Below, piece by piece: positions 1 through 8,016 of a stretch of DNA of 49,524 nt (position 1 is its first letter; every line of letters starts with the position of its first letter). The position numbers and the translations under genes were made by a program. The stretch is from an uncultured Prevotellaceae bacterium (GTDB lineage: Bacteria > Bacteroidota > Bacteroidia > Bacteroidales > Bacteroidaceae). The notes under the pieces were generated by a model. That model had not been told where the DNA came from. It made no database searches and was given only the letters and a program-made list of their open reading frames with translations. The stretch covers positions 1-49,524 of the forward strand of contig ONYA01000015.1 in the NCBI GenBank assembly GCA_900321965.1. The letters run 5' to 3'.

Positions 1-3000
1 AATCTGAGGATAGCCGTTGCCGTCGTAGTCCTTGATGACGCGGTCGTCATGGAACGTCACGGCAGCCTGGGCGTTCAGCACGTACTTACCGTTGGGAACA
101 GTCACCTCCTGGCTCAGGACGAAGGTCGACATGTAAGACTCGGCGCAGTTGTTGATATTGTTACCGCCAGACAGGTTGTAGGCAACGCCCTCGTTGGCCA
201 TTGTCCACGCACCGACGTTGCGGTTGTTACGTCCGAAGTTCGGGTCGAGGATAAGGAACGTAGCGTCGACGCCATTGTCCTCGGCTGCTGCGTCGAGCGT
301 AGCCTTCATCTCGTCCTCAGAGAAGATCTGCCACAGGGCGTTGTCGCCCTCGGCGATGCTCTTACCCAGAACGGTTGAAGTGCCGTCGTAGCCGAAGAGG
401 TTGCCGTTAGGATCGGCGATGGTATAGCGGTTCTCACCAGCCTTGTTGATGGTGAGCTTCATCGGGTTGGCGTTATCCATATAGTCGCCCTCGAAATAGT
501 AGGCAGTGCCGCCATTGCTCACCTGCGTCTCCATCTGGAAGGTCTCGTCCTCCTGCGGCAACAGGGTGACGTACTCAGCGTGCTTCAGCAGCGAACCGCG
601 TGTGCCCCAGTCGTTGCCGGCGCCCCAGAACAGGCCGCTGCCCACATTCTTCAGGTAGTACTTGCCTTCAGCGAAGTCGGCCGGAACGGGCTTGGCGACG
701 ACGCCCTCCTTAGAGGTGGGCCAGAAGAAGTGTGTGCCCTCGGCGTCGATACCGACGATACCCTCGATGCTCTTGATATACTCTGGCAGCGTGTAGAACA
801 CGTTGAAGTGATCCTCAATGCGAATCATGTTGCCAGCAGCGTCGGCGAGCATGCGGAAGCCATACTGGTCCTTGGTGGGCTTGACGTTGTTCAGCGTAGC
901 GAAACGGGCCAAACCCTCCTCTGCCAGTGCCTCCTCGATGGTGATGGGCTTGCTCTGGGCGGTGCCCTTCTCTACCTTGAACTCAGAGTTCTTGGTCTTG
1001 GCGCTGCGCGTCAGGACGGGCATTTTCTTGTTGTCCTTGTTCTTACCGATGATGAAGCCGTTAAGCTTCTGACCGACATAGAACTGCATCTGTGTCTCGT
1101 AGAAGTCGATAGCGCCAGAAGCATCCTCGACGAAGACGTTATCGCCCTTGATATAGGTGACGACGGCATCGTTGAGCATCAGCGTGTCCTCAACAGCCAC
1201 CATACCGTCGTAGAGTTTCTTGAACGTAGCGATGTTGCGGGCAAGGTCAAGAGCATTCTTATCCTCGGGCGTGAAGGTGAAGCCGTAGAGGTTCAGCGGC
1301 GGTTCGGTGGTCGACAGCAGATAGCTGTGGCCGGCCGTGACAGGAATCTGGATAGAGTCAAGCTTCTGCTCGAAGTCGGTGAAGTCCTTCATAGCCTCAC
1401 CGTCCTCGGTGACGTTCAGCTTCTGCTTCGGCTGCTTCTCGGTATAGACGGTCAGCACACCGGTCTTCGTAGCCTCGAACTGGTAGTTGTTACCTTCAAT
1501 CTTGGCTGTGAAGTTCTTCTGCTTATCGCCCTCGCCGACGGTCTTGGCTTCAGCCACGACAGGAGCGTCGGCGGTGGTGTTCATCATGACACCCGTCAGC
1601 ACCTTCGTCTCACCAGCCTCTATGGTCTCACCTTCCTCCATAACGTCAACCACGTAGTCGGTGACAGAAGCCACATACTCCTGCAGTGAGTCCTCGTGGA
1701 CGGGAGCTAATAAATACCCATTTTTGTCGTAGAGCACGATACCAGTGAAGAAAGTCAGGTTTTCGGGCACGTTAACACCAGTATCCAGCGCGTCGCGAAC
1801 GGTGATGGAACCCGTACCGTTAGCGGTCTCAAGCGTGCTGACACCACCCTCGATAGAAATCTTAGAACGTCCCACGCGTACCATACTATATAATAAGTCG
1901 GGAGACTTCAGTGTGCTCAGGTCATTATAGACGGTGGGGATGAACACGCCGTCAGCTGACGTATAATCGCTGGCTTCGGTGATGGCCATACCCTGCTTTT
2001 CAATACCATTATTGAGGATATCGAGCTGAGCCGAGAAGTAACCATTCAGCTTCTTGCCTGCTGCATCAGTGGTCAATTTATCCTCAACGATGATAGCGCC
2101 CGAGGCGTCCTGAATGAAGCTAAAGCCGTCGCCCTTATAGGTGACGTAGGCATCGGCGAGCGTCAGCTGAGCCTGTTCCTTGTCGGCCAGAGCCTTGAAG
2201 GCGGCGATGTTGGCAACGGTCTTCAGCTTGTCGGCATTCTCACCTAAAACGATGTCGGCAGCCTTTGTGGGAGCCAGTCCGTCAGCAGTGACGATACCGG
2301 CTATCGACTCTAACTGCTTCTTGCCGCTGATAGTAGCGGTGGCGTCGGTAAAGAGGGTGTTGACCACCTTGATAGTCTTACCGCCCTGGTTGACGAAGAC
2401 GTCATTGCCATCGGTCGTCACAGTGACACCGCTCAAGTTGACGTACATATCCTGCTTGGCCTCGGTCAGAGCCTCAGCAGTAGCAGCTGTCGGGGTAGCG
2501 GTGCCAGCGGTCTTAACAACACTGGCTAAGCTGGTCGCAGCGACAGCGCCAGCACCGTCAGCAGTACGTTGCATAACAATGGTTCCGTTGAGCTGGTCGC
2601 CCACAGCCAGCAATCCCTCTGCCGGCAACTCAATCTTAATACCTGCTGTAGCATCCTCAATGTATGCAGCCGTACCATTGACGGCAGTCACCTTGACATC
2701 CGTCAGCGTGGCCTGAGCTTCAGTACCTGTCGAGAGGGCCTTGAACTCTGCTACGTTAGCTGTAAGGGTAGGCTTAAACTTCAGATAGGACATAACTATA
2801 GCAGAAGTACCCGTAATAGTCACATCACCAACAGAAACAGGTATTTCTCCCGTAGTCACATTTAGCTGAGCATCATAAGGAGCATCAGTACCATTATTGG
2901 GACGTGATGTCCAATAGTCCGTCTGTACACCATTGACAACAAGATAACGCTTTACAGCTGTTGCAGATGCTCCTGAGCCTGTATCAGAGAACTTAACAAT

Positions 3001-4158
3001 AATAGTTCCTGGTACCGTCGTATTAAATCTCAATGTTCCGTTTTGAGCAAATTTCTTATCATTGCCTCTAAAGGGAAACTCTCCCTTGAAAGCAAGAGCT
3101 GTTGCATCAAAAGCAGAAGTAAATGTTAATCCGTCTATATTTGCATAAACGTTTTCAATGCTCTGGGCATCACCTGTAAACTGTTTAGAGCCACTAACGC
3201 TAGAAGCAAAATCCCATACCTTTTCTCCACTAATCGACTGAAGAGTCCAAGCCACCACTGTAGCAGAGTAATTAACTGGTACATTCAAATTAACATTTCC
3301 TACAGTAGAGGTTATATTTACAGTTTTCTCCGACACGTTCTCTGTAGAGCTATAAGAAACACTAACTGCCTGACTGACCTTACCGTCAGCACCAACAGTG
3401 AATGATGTAGGAGACACCGTCAACCCCGTTACCGAAGGTACAGTCAAATTATACGTCCCAGGGGTTAAATTTTGGCCATTGATGGTGAAGCTACTATTAA
3501 CAGCTACTCCAGACTCCACAGCTTTCAGCGTAATTTGACTTGGCGTGGAAGAAATCGTCGGATCAGTACTGACGCTTGTCGTGAATCGAACGGCATAAAG
3601 TGTCATATCTCCGTTAGTACCCTCAATTCTCACCAAATATTTGTTTGATGCACTAAGCCCGTTTGCGGAAATTTTTAATGAGCCATTAGCTGCAGCACTA
3701 CCTGTTTTGGTAATTTTGTCAGAATTCTGATTGTTCGTAATCGTCACTTTAGCAGTGCGTTCACCACTTCCGTTATTATTAATTACATAGATATCGACTC
3801 CTGTTACATTCGTTACACAAAAGTATACAGTCTTTGTATCATTGCTTTCCTTAATATTCAATCCTTCACAAGCAGTTGCAGACACCGTTTCGTCAGTTTC
3901 GGGGTTAATGGTGTATTTCTTGTTTGTGACAGATACAAAAGAGCCTCGCCCTCCGCTTTTTCCACAAACAGCCCATCCAGCATTATACCAAGTAGTAGCA
4001 TTTGATGGTGTTGTCCATAACAATGTAGTTTCTGAAAAAGACTTCGCCGTAAGGTTTGATATGGCAGGATCAGACGGACCTGCGCCCCACGCACTCCCTA
4101 CTCCAACCAGCATCAGCAGGCTGAGCAGTAGTAATTTAAAATAGTTTGTTTGTTTCAT
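1..4158 (-). CDS. Giant secreted multidomain surface protein, C-terminus outside window
   Basis: One uninterrupted frame of 1386 codons runs from the ATG at 4158 down to the window edge, so the protein is longer than this. Residues 1-26 form a signal peptide (MKQTNYFKLLLLSLLMLVGV, then GSAWGA). Residues about 195-300 look like an Ig-like beta-sandwich. Three related blocks start near residues 465, 649 and 974, each with a core of the type AxFKAL...LTLxDAxVT...FIQDASGAI, which resembles the OB-fold/DUF5689-like repeats of Bacteroidetes surface proteins; weaker half-copies lie near 550 and 1075. From about 1110 on come aromatic-rich beta modules (KYYLKNVGSGLFWGAG) typical of ricin-like or galactose-binding domains. 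No catalytic motif is visible. The role is unknown; adhesion or glycan binding at the cell surface is an inference. The first 460 codons are clearly more AT-rich than the rest. Confidence 0.85.
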   Translation of the reverse strand, partial: MKQTNYFKLLLLSLLMLVGVGSAWGAGPSDPAISNLTAKSFSETTLLWTTPSNATTWYNAGWAVCGKSGGRGSFVSVTNKKYTINPETDETVSATACEGLNIKESNDTKTVYFCVTNVTGVDIYVINNNGSGERTAKVTITNNQNSDKITKTGSAAANGSLKISANGLSASNKYLVRIEGTNGDMTLYAVRFTTSVSTDPTISSTPSQITLKAVESGVAVNSSFTINGQNLTPGTYNLTVPSVTGLTVSPTSFTVGADGKVSQAVSVSYSSTENVSEKTVNITSTVGNVNLNVPVNYSATVVAWTLQSISGEKVWDFASSVSGSKQFTGDAQSIENVYANIDGLTFTSAFDATALAFKGEFPFRGNDKKFAQNGTLRFNTTVPGTIIVKFSDTGSGASATAVKRYLVVNGVQTDYWTSRPNNGTDAPYDAQLNVTTGEIPVSVGDVTITGTSAIVMSYLKFKPTLTANVAEFKALSTGTEAQATLTDVKVTAVNGTAAYIEDATAGIKIELPAEGLLAVGDQLNGTIVMQRTADGAGAVAATSLASVVKTAGTATPTAATAEALTEAKQDMYVNLSGVTVTTDGNDVFVNQGGKTIKVVNTLFTDATATISGKKQLESIAGIVTADGLAPTKAADIVLGENADKLKTVANIAAFKALADKEQAQLTLADAYVTYKGDGFSFIQDASGAIIVEDKLTTDAAGKKLNGYFSAQLDILNNGIEKQGMAITEASDYTSADGVFIPTVYNDLSTLKSPDLLYSMVRVGRSKISIEGGVSTLETANGTGSITVRDALDTGVNVPENLTFFTGIVLYDKNGYLLAPVHEDSLQEYVASVTDYVVDVMEEGETIEAGETKVLTGVMMNTTADAPVVAEAKTVGEGDKQKNFTAKIEGNNYQFEATKTGVLTVYTEKQPKQKLNVTEDGEAMKDFTDFEQKLDSIQIPVTAGHSYLLSTTEPPLNLYGFTFTPEDKNALDLARNIATFKKLYDGMVAVEDTLMLNDAVVTYIKGDNVFVEDASGAIDFYETQMQFYVGQKLNGFIIGKNKDNKKMPVLTRSAKTKNSEFKVEKGTAQSKPITIEEALAEEGLARFATLNNVKPTKDQYGFRMLADAAGNMIRIEDHFNVFYTLPEYIKSIEGIVGIDAEGTHFFWPTSKEGVVAKPVPADFAEGKYYLKNVGSGLFWGAGNDWGTRGSLLKHAEYVTLLPQEDETFQMETQVSNGGTAYYFEGDYMDNANPMKLTINKAGENRYTIADPNGNLFGYDGTSTVLGKSIAEGDNALWQIFSEDEMKATLDAAAEDNGVDATFLILDPNFGRNNRNVGAWTMANEGVAYNLSGGNNINNCAESYMSTFVLSQEVTVPNGKYVLNAQAAVTFHDDRVIKDYDGNGYPQI

Positions 4159-4219
4159 AAATGTTTATTGTTTTAGTTGTTGTTATTCTTTTAAGTACTC
4201 GTTTTTACAGTTTTCGCTG

Positions 4220-4251
4220 CAAAATTACGGAAAAAGAATGAAACGGCCAAA
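4220..4251 (-). promoter_or_regulatory. Bacteroidetes promoter for the giant surface protein
   Basis: Read on the minus strand, TTTG (4251-4248), 20 bp, then TAATTTTG (4227-4220) match the Bacteroidetes -33/-7 consensus TTTG...TAnnTTTG. The leader to the ATG at 4158 is about 58 nt. The -33 element lies inside one copy of a 19-bp direct repeat. Confidence 0.75.
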
Positions 4252-4326
4252 TTTTCACGAACTTTTGTGAGCGAATAAAAACATTTAAATACTCTGTCTG
4301 CAAGTTTTCTGCAGCAAAACCATTGT

Positions 4327-4367
4327 CTTTTATCTCCTTCTATCTCCTTTTATCTCCTTTTATCTAC
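4327..4367. repeat. TTTTATCTCC short tandem repeat
   Basis: About four degenerate copies of a 10-11 bp unit (TTTTATCTCC, TTCTATCTCC, TTTTATCTCC, TTTTATCTAC) stand head to tail. The run has no plausible reading frame and belongs to the repeat-rich divergent spacer between the giant surface protein and the gene at 4790. Confidence 0.75.
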
Positions 4368-4380
4368 AAGGCAAGTGGAG

Positions 4381-4500
4381 GAGGCCGCGACGTTTTTACG
4401 AGAGGCTTATATTTTTTTACGAGAGGCTTATATTTTTTCACGAGCGGCCGTGACGTTTTTCTCTAAGGCCGTGACGTTTTTCTCTAAGGCCGTGAAAATT
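4381..4500. repeat. Tandem repeat of ~21 bp with phased T-tracts (module A)
   Basis: About six units of roughly 21 bp, best seen as GAGAGGCTTATATTTTTTTA and GGCCGTGACGTTTTTCTCTA. T-runs of 5-7 start at 4393, 4412, 4433, 4456 and 4477, so the average spacing is 21 bp, two helical turns; phased T-tracts like this are expected to curve DNA. The same unit occurs in inverted orientation at 45698-45796. An open frame across this region is judged non-coding because its residues simply reflect the repeat. Confidence 0.85.
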
Positions 4501-4544
4501 TCAAGAGCCGCCACAACCTCTTACCTTTTCCCTTTTACCATAGG

Positions 4545-4677
4545 GATAGTGAAAGCGGAAAACATCCCACCCATGTCGCCCATCCCACCCCTAAGCTTCT
4601 TGCCCCCACAAGCCAGCAAAGTAGGAGACAGGAGCGACATGGGCGACATGGGTGGGATGTTTTCCGCTTTCACTATC
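4545..4677. repeat. 39-bp perfect inverted repeat (module A hairpin)
   Basis: The arms 4545-4583 and 4639-4677 are perfect reverse complements over 39 bp and are separated by 55 bp. The arms include CATCCCACCCATGTCGCCCA. The inner part of the right arm and part of the spacer match the hairpin at 45914-45972: CCCATGTCGCCCATGTCGCT is shared. No T-tract follows either side, so a simple terminator is unlikely. Confidence 0.9.
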
Positions 4678-4772
4678 CATATATACGCGCGCGAAGGCAG
4701 GGCAAAGGCGGGAAAAACGATGAAACGGCCAAATTTTCGCCGCTCTTTATGCGCTTATTTGAAAATTATTCG

Positions 4773-4780
4773 TACCTTTG
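4773..4780 (+). promoter_or_regulatory. -7 promoter element, near-leaderless
   Basis: TACCTTTG matches the TAnnTTTG -7 consensus. No TTTG stands at the usual 19-21 bp spacing; the nearest one, at 4758-4761, is too close. The ATG at 4790 begins only 9 nt after the element, so the transcript would be nearly leaderless. A TTG at 4778 lies inside the element and is not a believable start. Confidence 0.6.
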
Positions 4781-4789
4781 CCACTGACA

Positions 4790-5317
4790 ATGAATCAGCT
4801 GACACGCCTTCTCGTCTGGCTCAGCCGCATCAGCCACTGTCGCGGCTTCGGCATCCAGTCGCCAACAGACTACTGGATGGTACGCTATGTCGTCAATGAG
4901 CACTGGCCTTACTACCAGTATAGCGAGACGGGCCGCGGCGACGGATGGCTGCGACGGAAGTTAGGACGGCTCTACTTCAGACTGGCCAACTGGCGGCAGC
5001 CACAGACGATTGTCAGCAGCGACTACCACGACTACTGGCGGGCGGGGTGCCGACGGGCCAAGGTCGTCAGCGAGATGACGGGCATCGTAGAGCTGTTGCA
5101 CGTCGACATCAGCGAGGCCGACGGTCTGCTGGACAGGCTCGAAGGGCGCGTTGACGACCGCTCGGTCATCGTGGTCGAGGGACTATGGCGCGACAAGCAG
5201 GCCTGGCGGCGGCTCAAGGCCGACGAGCGGGCAAGGGTGACGTTCGACCTCTATTACTGCGGTCTCGTGCTGACAGACAGCAAACGTGTGAAACAAGACT
5301 ATATCATTAACTTCTGA
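4790..5317 (+). CDS. Conserved Bacteroidales hypothetical protein, methyltransferase-like
   Basis: The protein has 175 residues and starts at the ATG 9 nt after the -7 element. The N-terminal stretch CRGFGIQSPTDYWMVRYVVN recalls the G-I-H/Q-S-P motif that opens a family of Bacteroidetes SAM-dependent methyltransferase-like proteins. The later SVIVVEGLWR and DLYYCGLVLTD segments look like strands of a Rossmann-type fold. A classical SAM-binding glycine motif is not visible, so activity is doubtful. It has no signal peptide or membrane segment and is probably cytoplasmic. The cobalamin adenosyltransferase gene follows after 12 nt, so the two are probably co-transcribed, but a functional link is not shown. 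Arginine-rich composition with a basic C-terminus. Confidence 0.7.
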   Translation: MNQLTRLLVWLSRISHCRGFGIQSPTDYWMVRYVVNEHWPYYQYSETGRGDGWLRRKLGRLYFRLANWRQPQTIVSSDYHDYWRAGCRRAKVVSEMTGIVELLHVDISEADGLLDRLEGRVDDRSVIVVEGLWRDKQAWRRLKADERARVTFDLYYCGLVLTDSKRVKQDYIINF

Positions 5318-5329
5318 CCTGAAAACGAT

Positions 5330-5893
5330 ATGAAAATAACGAGAGTCTACACCCGGACGGGTGACAAAGGCACGACCAGCCTCGTCGGCGGCGTGCGCAT
5401 CAAGAAAAGCGACATACGGTTAGAGGCCTACGGCACCGTCGACGAGCTGAGCGCCCACTTAGGACTGCTGGCAGCGATGATGACTGGTGACGACAACCGC
5501 CAGACCATCATCCGCATACAGAACAACCTGTTTAACGTCTGCACACACCTGGCCACCGATCAGAGTCAGACGCCGCTCTACCCGTCGGCTCATCTGGCCG
5601 AGGGCGAGACGGCATTCTTAGAGCAGGAGGTAGACCGTCTGATGGCACTGCTGCCCGAACGGCAGGGTTTCGTACTGCCCGGCGGCACACAAGCTGCCGC
5701 ACAGGCCCATGTGGCACGCACTGTCTGCCGACGTGCAGAGCGCCGCATTGCCGCACTGGCCGAGGTGGCCACGGTGGGCGAAGAGATGCAGCAATACGTC
5801 AACCGACTGAGCGATTATCTGTTCGTTTTGGCCAAAATAATAAATTTTAACAGCGGCCAAGACGAAATTATATGGAAAAACGCTTGCAAGTAA
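5330..5893 (+). CDS. PduO-type cob(I)yrinic acid a,c-diamide adenosyltransferase
   Basis: This 187-residue protein belongs to the PduO-type ATP:corrinoid adenosyltransferase family, which transfers the 5'-deoxyadenosyl group of ATP to cob(I)alamin to make coenzyme B12. Visible signatures: the N-terminal ATP loop TRTGDKGTTSL (residues 8-18), RLEAYGTVDELSAHLG (31-46) and the C-terminal helical motif VARTVCRRAERRIAAL with the conserved Arg/Glu pair. The length is normal for the family. It is cytoplasmic and is the second gene of a pair with the hypothetical protein at 4790. No cobalamin riboswitch is seen upstream, and no B12-dependent enzyme gene lies in the window, so its client enzyme (for example methylmalonyl-CoA mutase) must be elsewhere. 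Confidence 0.93.
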   Translation: MKITRVYTRTGDKGTTSLVGGVRIKKSDIRLEAYGTVDELSAHLGLLAAMMTGDDNRQTIIRIQNNLFNVCTHLATDQSQTPLYPSAHLAEGETAFLEQEVDRLMALLPERQGFVLPGGTQAAAQAHVARTVCRRAERRIAALAEVATVGEEMQQYVNRLSDYLFVLAKIINFNSGQDEIIWKNACK

Positions 5894-5905
5894 GAAAAAA
5901 ATGAG

Positions 5906-5913
5906 TACTTTTG
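5906..5913 (+). promoter_or_regulatory. -7 promoter element and ~100-nt leader before the DUF2795-type gene
   Basis: TACTTTTG fits TAnnTTTG; the -33 is weak (TTGC at 5884-5887, 18 bp away). The leader 5918-6016 contains two AAATTGTAAAT linker copies and a small stem-loop (CGAGC, TT, GCTCG near 5966-5977). Confidence 0.6.
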
Positions 5914-6016
5914 CGGCCAAATTAAAAAAAGACCGTTTTTGGTAATATAAATTGTAAATTGGACTCGAGCTTGCTCGCTTGTCTTAACAAGAAATCTTTA
6001 AATTGTAAATAGCATT

Positions 6017-6238
6017 ATGTATTGGACACTTGAATTAGCATCGAAGTTGGAAGACGCTCCCTGGCCCGCAACCAAGGACGAACTCATTGACTATGCCATC
6101 CGCTCGGGTGCCCCGCTCGAAGTGCTGGAGAACCTGCAGGAGATAGAGGACGAGGGCGACATCTACGACAGTATTGAGGACATCTGGCCCGACTACCCCA
6201 CCAAAGAGGACTTCCTCTTCAACGAGGATGAGTATTGA
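6017..6238 (+). CDS. DUF2795-type small acidic protein
   Basis: This is a 73-residue, strongly acidic protein, MYWTLELASKLEDAPWPATK onward, ending in DYPTKEDFLFNEDEY. It is a near-invariant small protein of Bacteroidetes, annotated in relatives as DUF2795-domain containing. It has no signal peptide, cysteines or membrane helix. The biochemical role is unknown. Its stop codon overlaps the ATG of the S41 protease by one base (TGATG at 6236-6240), so the two are translationally coupled, which suggests a shared role or at least a fixed stoichiometry. A -7 element lies about 105 bp upstream. Family recognition is confident; function is not. Confidence 0.88.
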   Translation: MYWTLELASKLEDAPWPATKDELIDYAIRSGAPLEVLENLQEIEDEGDIYDSIEDIWPDYPTKEDFLFNEDEY

Positions 6239-7920
6239 TGAGAAGACACTGCCTCACACTCCTTATCCTGCTTGTGGCAACTGTGACACAAGCACAGACG
6301 GCAGGTACTGCCAAGAACCATAATCTTGAGGTGGCCAAAAACTTGGACATCTTCAATCAGTTGTATAAGAACCTCGACTTGTTCTATGTAGACACGCTGA
6401 ACCCTAATGAGGTAGTTACCACGGGCATCAAAGCCATGCTACGCTCGCTGGATCCATATACGGAATATTATCCGGAGAGCGAGACGAAGAACCTGAAGAT
6501 GATGCTCACCGGCAAATATGCCGGCATCGGTGCTCTCATACGCTACCACCGCAAACTAAAGCGCATTGTCATTGATGAGCCTTACGAGGGCATGCCTGCC
6601 GCAGAAGCGGGGCTCAAGAAAGGCGACATCATTCTAAGCATCGACGACTCGGTGATGACCGACCGCGACGTAAGCTACGTCAGTAGCCGTCTGCGCGGTG
6701 ATGCCGGCACGCAGTTCGTGCTGAAAGTGCAGCGTCCCTCAACGGGTAAGAAGATGGAGTTCAAGATTACGCGTCGCTCCATCAAGCTGCCCGAACTGCC
6801 TTATTACGGACTGTTGGAGGGTAATATCGGCTACATCAACTTGAATCAGTTCACCGAGGGCTGTGCAAGAGAAGTACGCCGTGCCTTTATCGGCCTGAAG
6901 CAACAGGGAGCCAAGGCACTGGTGTTCGACCTGCGTAGCAACGGTGGCGGTTCCGAAGCAGAGGCAGTCGATATTGTCAACCTGTGGGTAGGCAAAGACC
7001 AGACCATCGTCGAGAACCGCGGCAAAATCAGTCAGGCCAACCACGCGTATAAGACACGCTTGGAACCGGTAGACACCGAGATGCCGTTAGTAGTGCTTGT
7101 CAACGGCGAGACAGCATCGGCCAGCGAGATTACCAGTGGTGCACTGCAGGATCTGGACCGCGCAGTCATTTTAGGTACGCGCACCTATGGCAAGGGACTG
7201 GTACAGATTCCCCTCGATATGCCATACAACACGAACCTGAAGATGACCACATCAAAATACTATATCCCCAGCGGACGTTGCATACAAGCCATCAACTACC
7301 GTCGCAATGGAACAGGCGGCTACCGTGAGCGCGTTGCCGACTCACTGACGCACGTCTTCCACACAGCAGCCGGACGCGAGGTGCGCGACGGAGGCGGTAT
7401 CACGCCCGACGTAGAGGTGAAGAACGACACGATACCCAACATTGCCTACTACCTGTCAGGGTCAGGCTTGGACTCTACGGAGGTGATGTTCGACTGGGTG
7501 GTCGACTACATCACTAAGCATCCGACGATAGCGCCACCACAAGAGTTTCATCTGACCGACGAGGAGTTTGCCGACTTCAAGCAACACGTCATCAAGAGCG
7601 GCTTCACTTACGATCCCGTCAGTCAGAAACAGCTAAAAGATCTGGAGAAGACTGCCAAGGCCGAAGGCTATTTCGAACAGGCACGCGAGGCGTTCGAACT
7701 GTTGGAAAGCAAACTCAAGCATGACGTGGGAACAGACATCGACAAGCACGAAGCCATCTTGCGACAGGTTCTTGAACTCGACATCATTACCGCCTACTAT
7801 TATCAGGCCGGCAGCATTCAGGCTGGACTGCAATATGACAAGCAACTCGAAGAAGCCATCCGCCTGCTAAAACAGCCGGAAGCGTATAAAAAATTGCTCA
7901 CACCGAAAAAATCGGCATAA
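6238..7920 (+). CDS. S41-family carboxy-terminal processing peptidase
   Basis: The protein has 560 residues. The ATG at 6238 is chosen over a TTG three bases upstream because it begins a clean signal peptide (MRRHCLTLLILLVATVTQAQ). A PDZ domain spans about residues 95-175 (GKYAGIGALIRY ... AAEAGLKKGDIILSIDD). The S41 catalytic domain follows, with nucleophile Ser294 in GETASASEI and general base Lys319 in TYGKGLVQ; their spacing equals that of the Ser/Lys dyad of E. coli Tsp. It is a periplasmic tail-specific protease that degrades or trims proteins from the C-terminus. A helical C-terminal region (about 430-560) is typical of Bacteroidetes members. It overlaps and is coupled to the DUF2795-type gene. 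Confidence 0.95.
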   Translation: MRRHCLTLLILLVATVTQAQTAGTAKNHNLEVAKNLDIFNQLYKNLDLFYVDTLNPNEVVTTGIKAMLRSLDPYTEYYPESETKNLKMMLTGKYAGIGALIRYHRKLKRIVIDEPYEGMPAAEAGLKKGDIILSIDDSVMTDRDVSYVSSRLRGDAGTQFVLKVQRPSTGKKMEFKITRRSIKLPELPYYGLLEGNIGYINLNQFTEGCAREVRRAFIGLKQQGAKALVFDLRSNGGGSEAEAVDIVNLWVGKDQTIVENRGKISQANHAYKTRLEPVDTEMPLVVLVNGETASASEITSGALQDLDRAVILGTRTYGKGLVQIPLDMPYNTNLKMTTSKYYIPSGRCIQAINYRRNGTGGYRERVADSLTHVFHTAAGREVRDGGGITPDVEVKNDTIPNIAYYLSGSGLDSTEVMFDWVVDYITKHPTIAPPQEFHLTDEEFADFKQHVIKSGFTYDPVSQKQLKDLEKTAKAEGYFEQAREAFELLESKLKHDVGTDIDKHEAILRQVLELDIITAYYYQAGSIQAGLQYDKQLEEAIRLLKQPEAYKKLLTPKKSA

Positions 7921-7923
7921 TTT

Positions 7924-7955
7924 TTTGGCGGTTCGCAAAAATCTTCGTACCTTTG
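7924..7955 (+). promoter_or_regulatory. Promoter of the rimP-nusA-infB block
   Basis: TTTG (7924-7927), 20 bp, TACCTTTG (7948-7955): a near-perfect Bacteroidetes promoter just after the S41 protease stop. It probably drives rimP, nusA and infB and may read on into the suf genes, since no terminator or second promoter is visible before 16872. Confidence 0.85.
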
Positions 7956-7969
7956 CACCCGTTCAGTGG

Positions 7970-7997
7970 AATGAGAGGCCCAGCCGGGTCTCTCATT
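7970..7997 (+). promoter_or_regulatory. 12-bp stem-loop in the rimP leader
   Basis: AATGAGAGGCCC (7970-7981), loop AGCC, GGGTCTCTCATT (7986-7997): 12 base pairs including one G-U. It lies between the promoter and the rimP start at 8017. No T-tract follows, so it is not a simple terminator. It may be a leader control element for the nusA operon; no known riboswitch class is recognised. Confidence 0.65.
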
Positions 7998-8016
7998 TGC
8001 ATTATAATTACACAAG

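Larger units (their letters stand above)
4238..4738. repeat. 19-bp direct repeats bracketing the module A spacer
   Basis: ATGAAACGGCCAAATTTTC occurs exactly at 4238-4256 and again at 4720-4738. The two copies bracket about 460 bp that holds all other repeats of this spacer. The left copy supplies the -33 TTTG of the minus-strand promoter; the right copy lies about 35 bp upstream of the -7 element of the plus-strand gene. This could be a duplicated promoter half or the footprint of an insertion. Confidence 0.8.

Noticed and set aside
580-1689. 369-residue open frame on the plus strand
   Set aside because: It is an exact antisense shadow of the giant surface protein, codon aligned, with a Leu/Val/Asp-rich composition typical of reverse-strand reading.
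4375-4899. 174-residue open frame across module A
   Set aside because: Its sequence only reflects the tandem repeat (FLREAYIFLREAYIF) and it overlaps the promoter and start of the gene at 4790.
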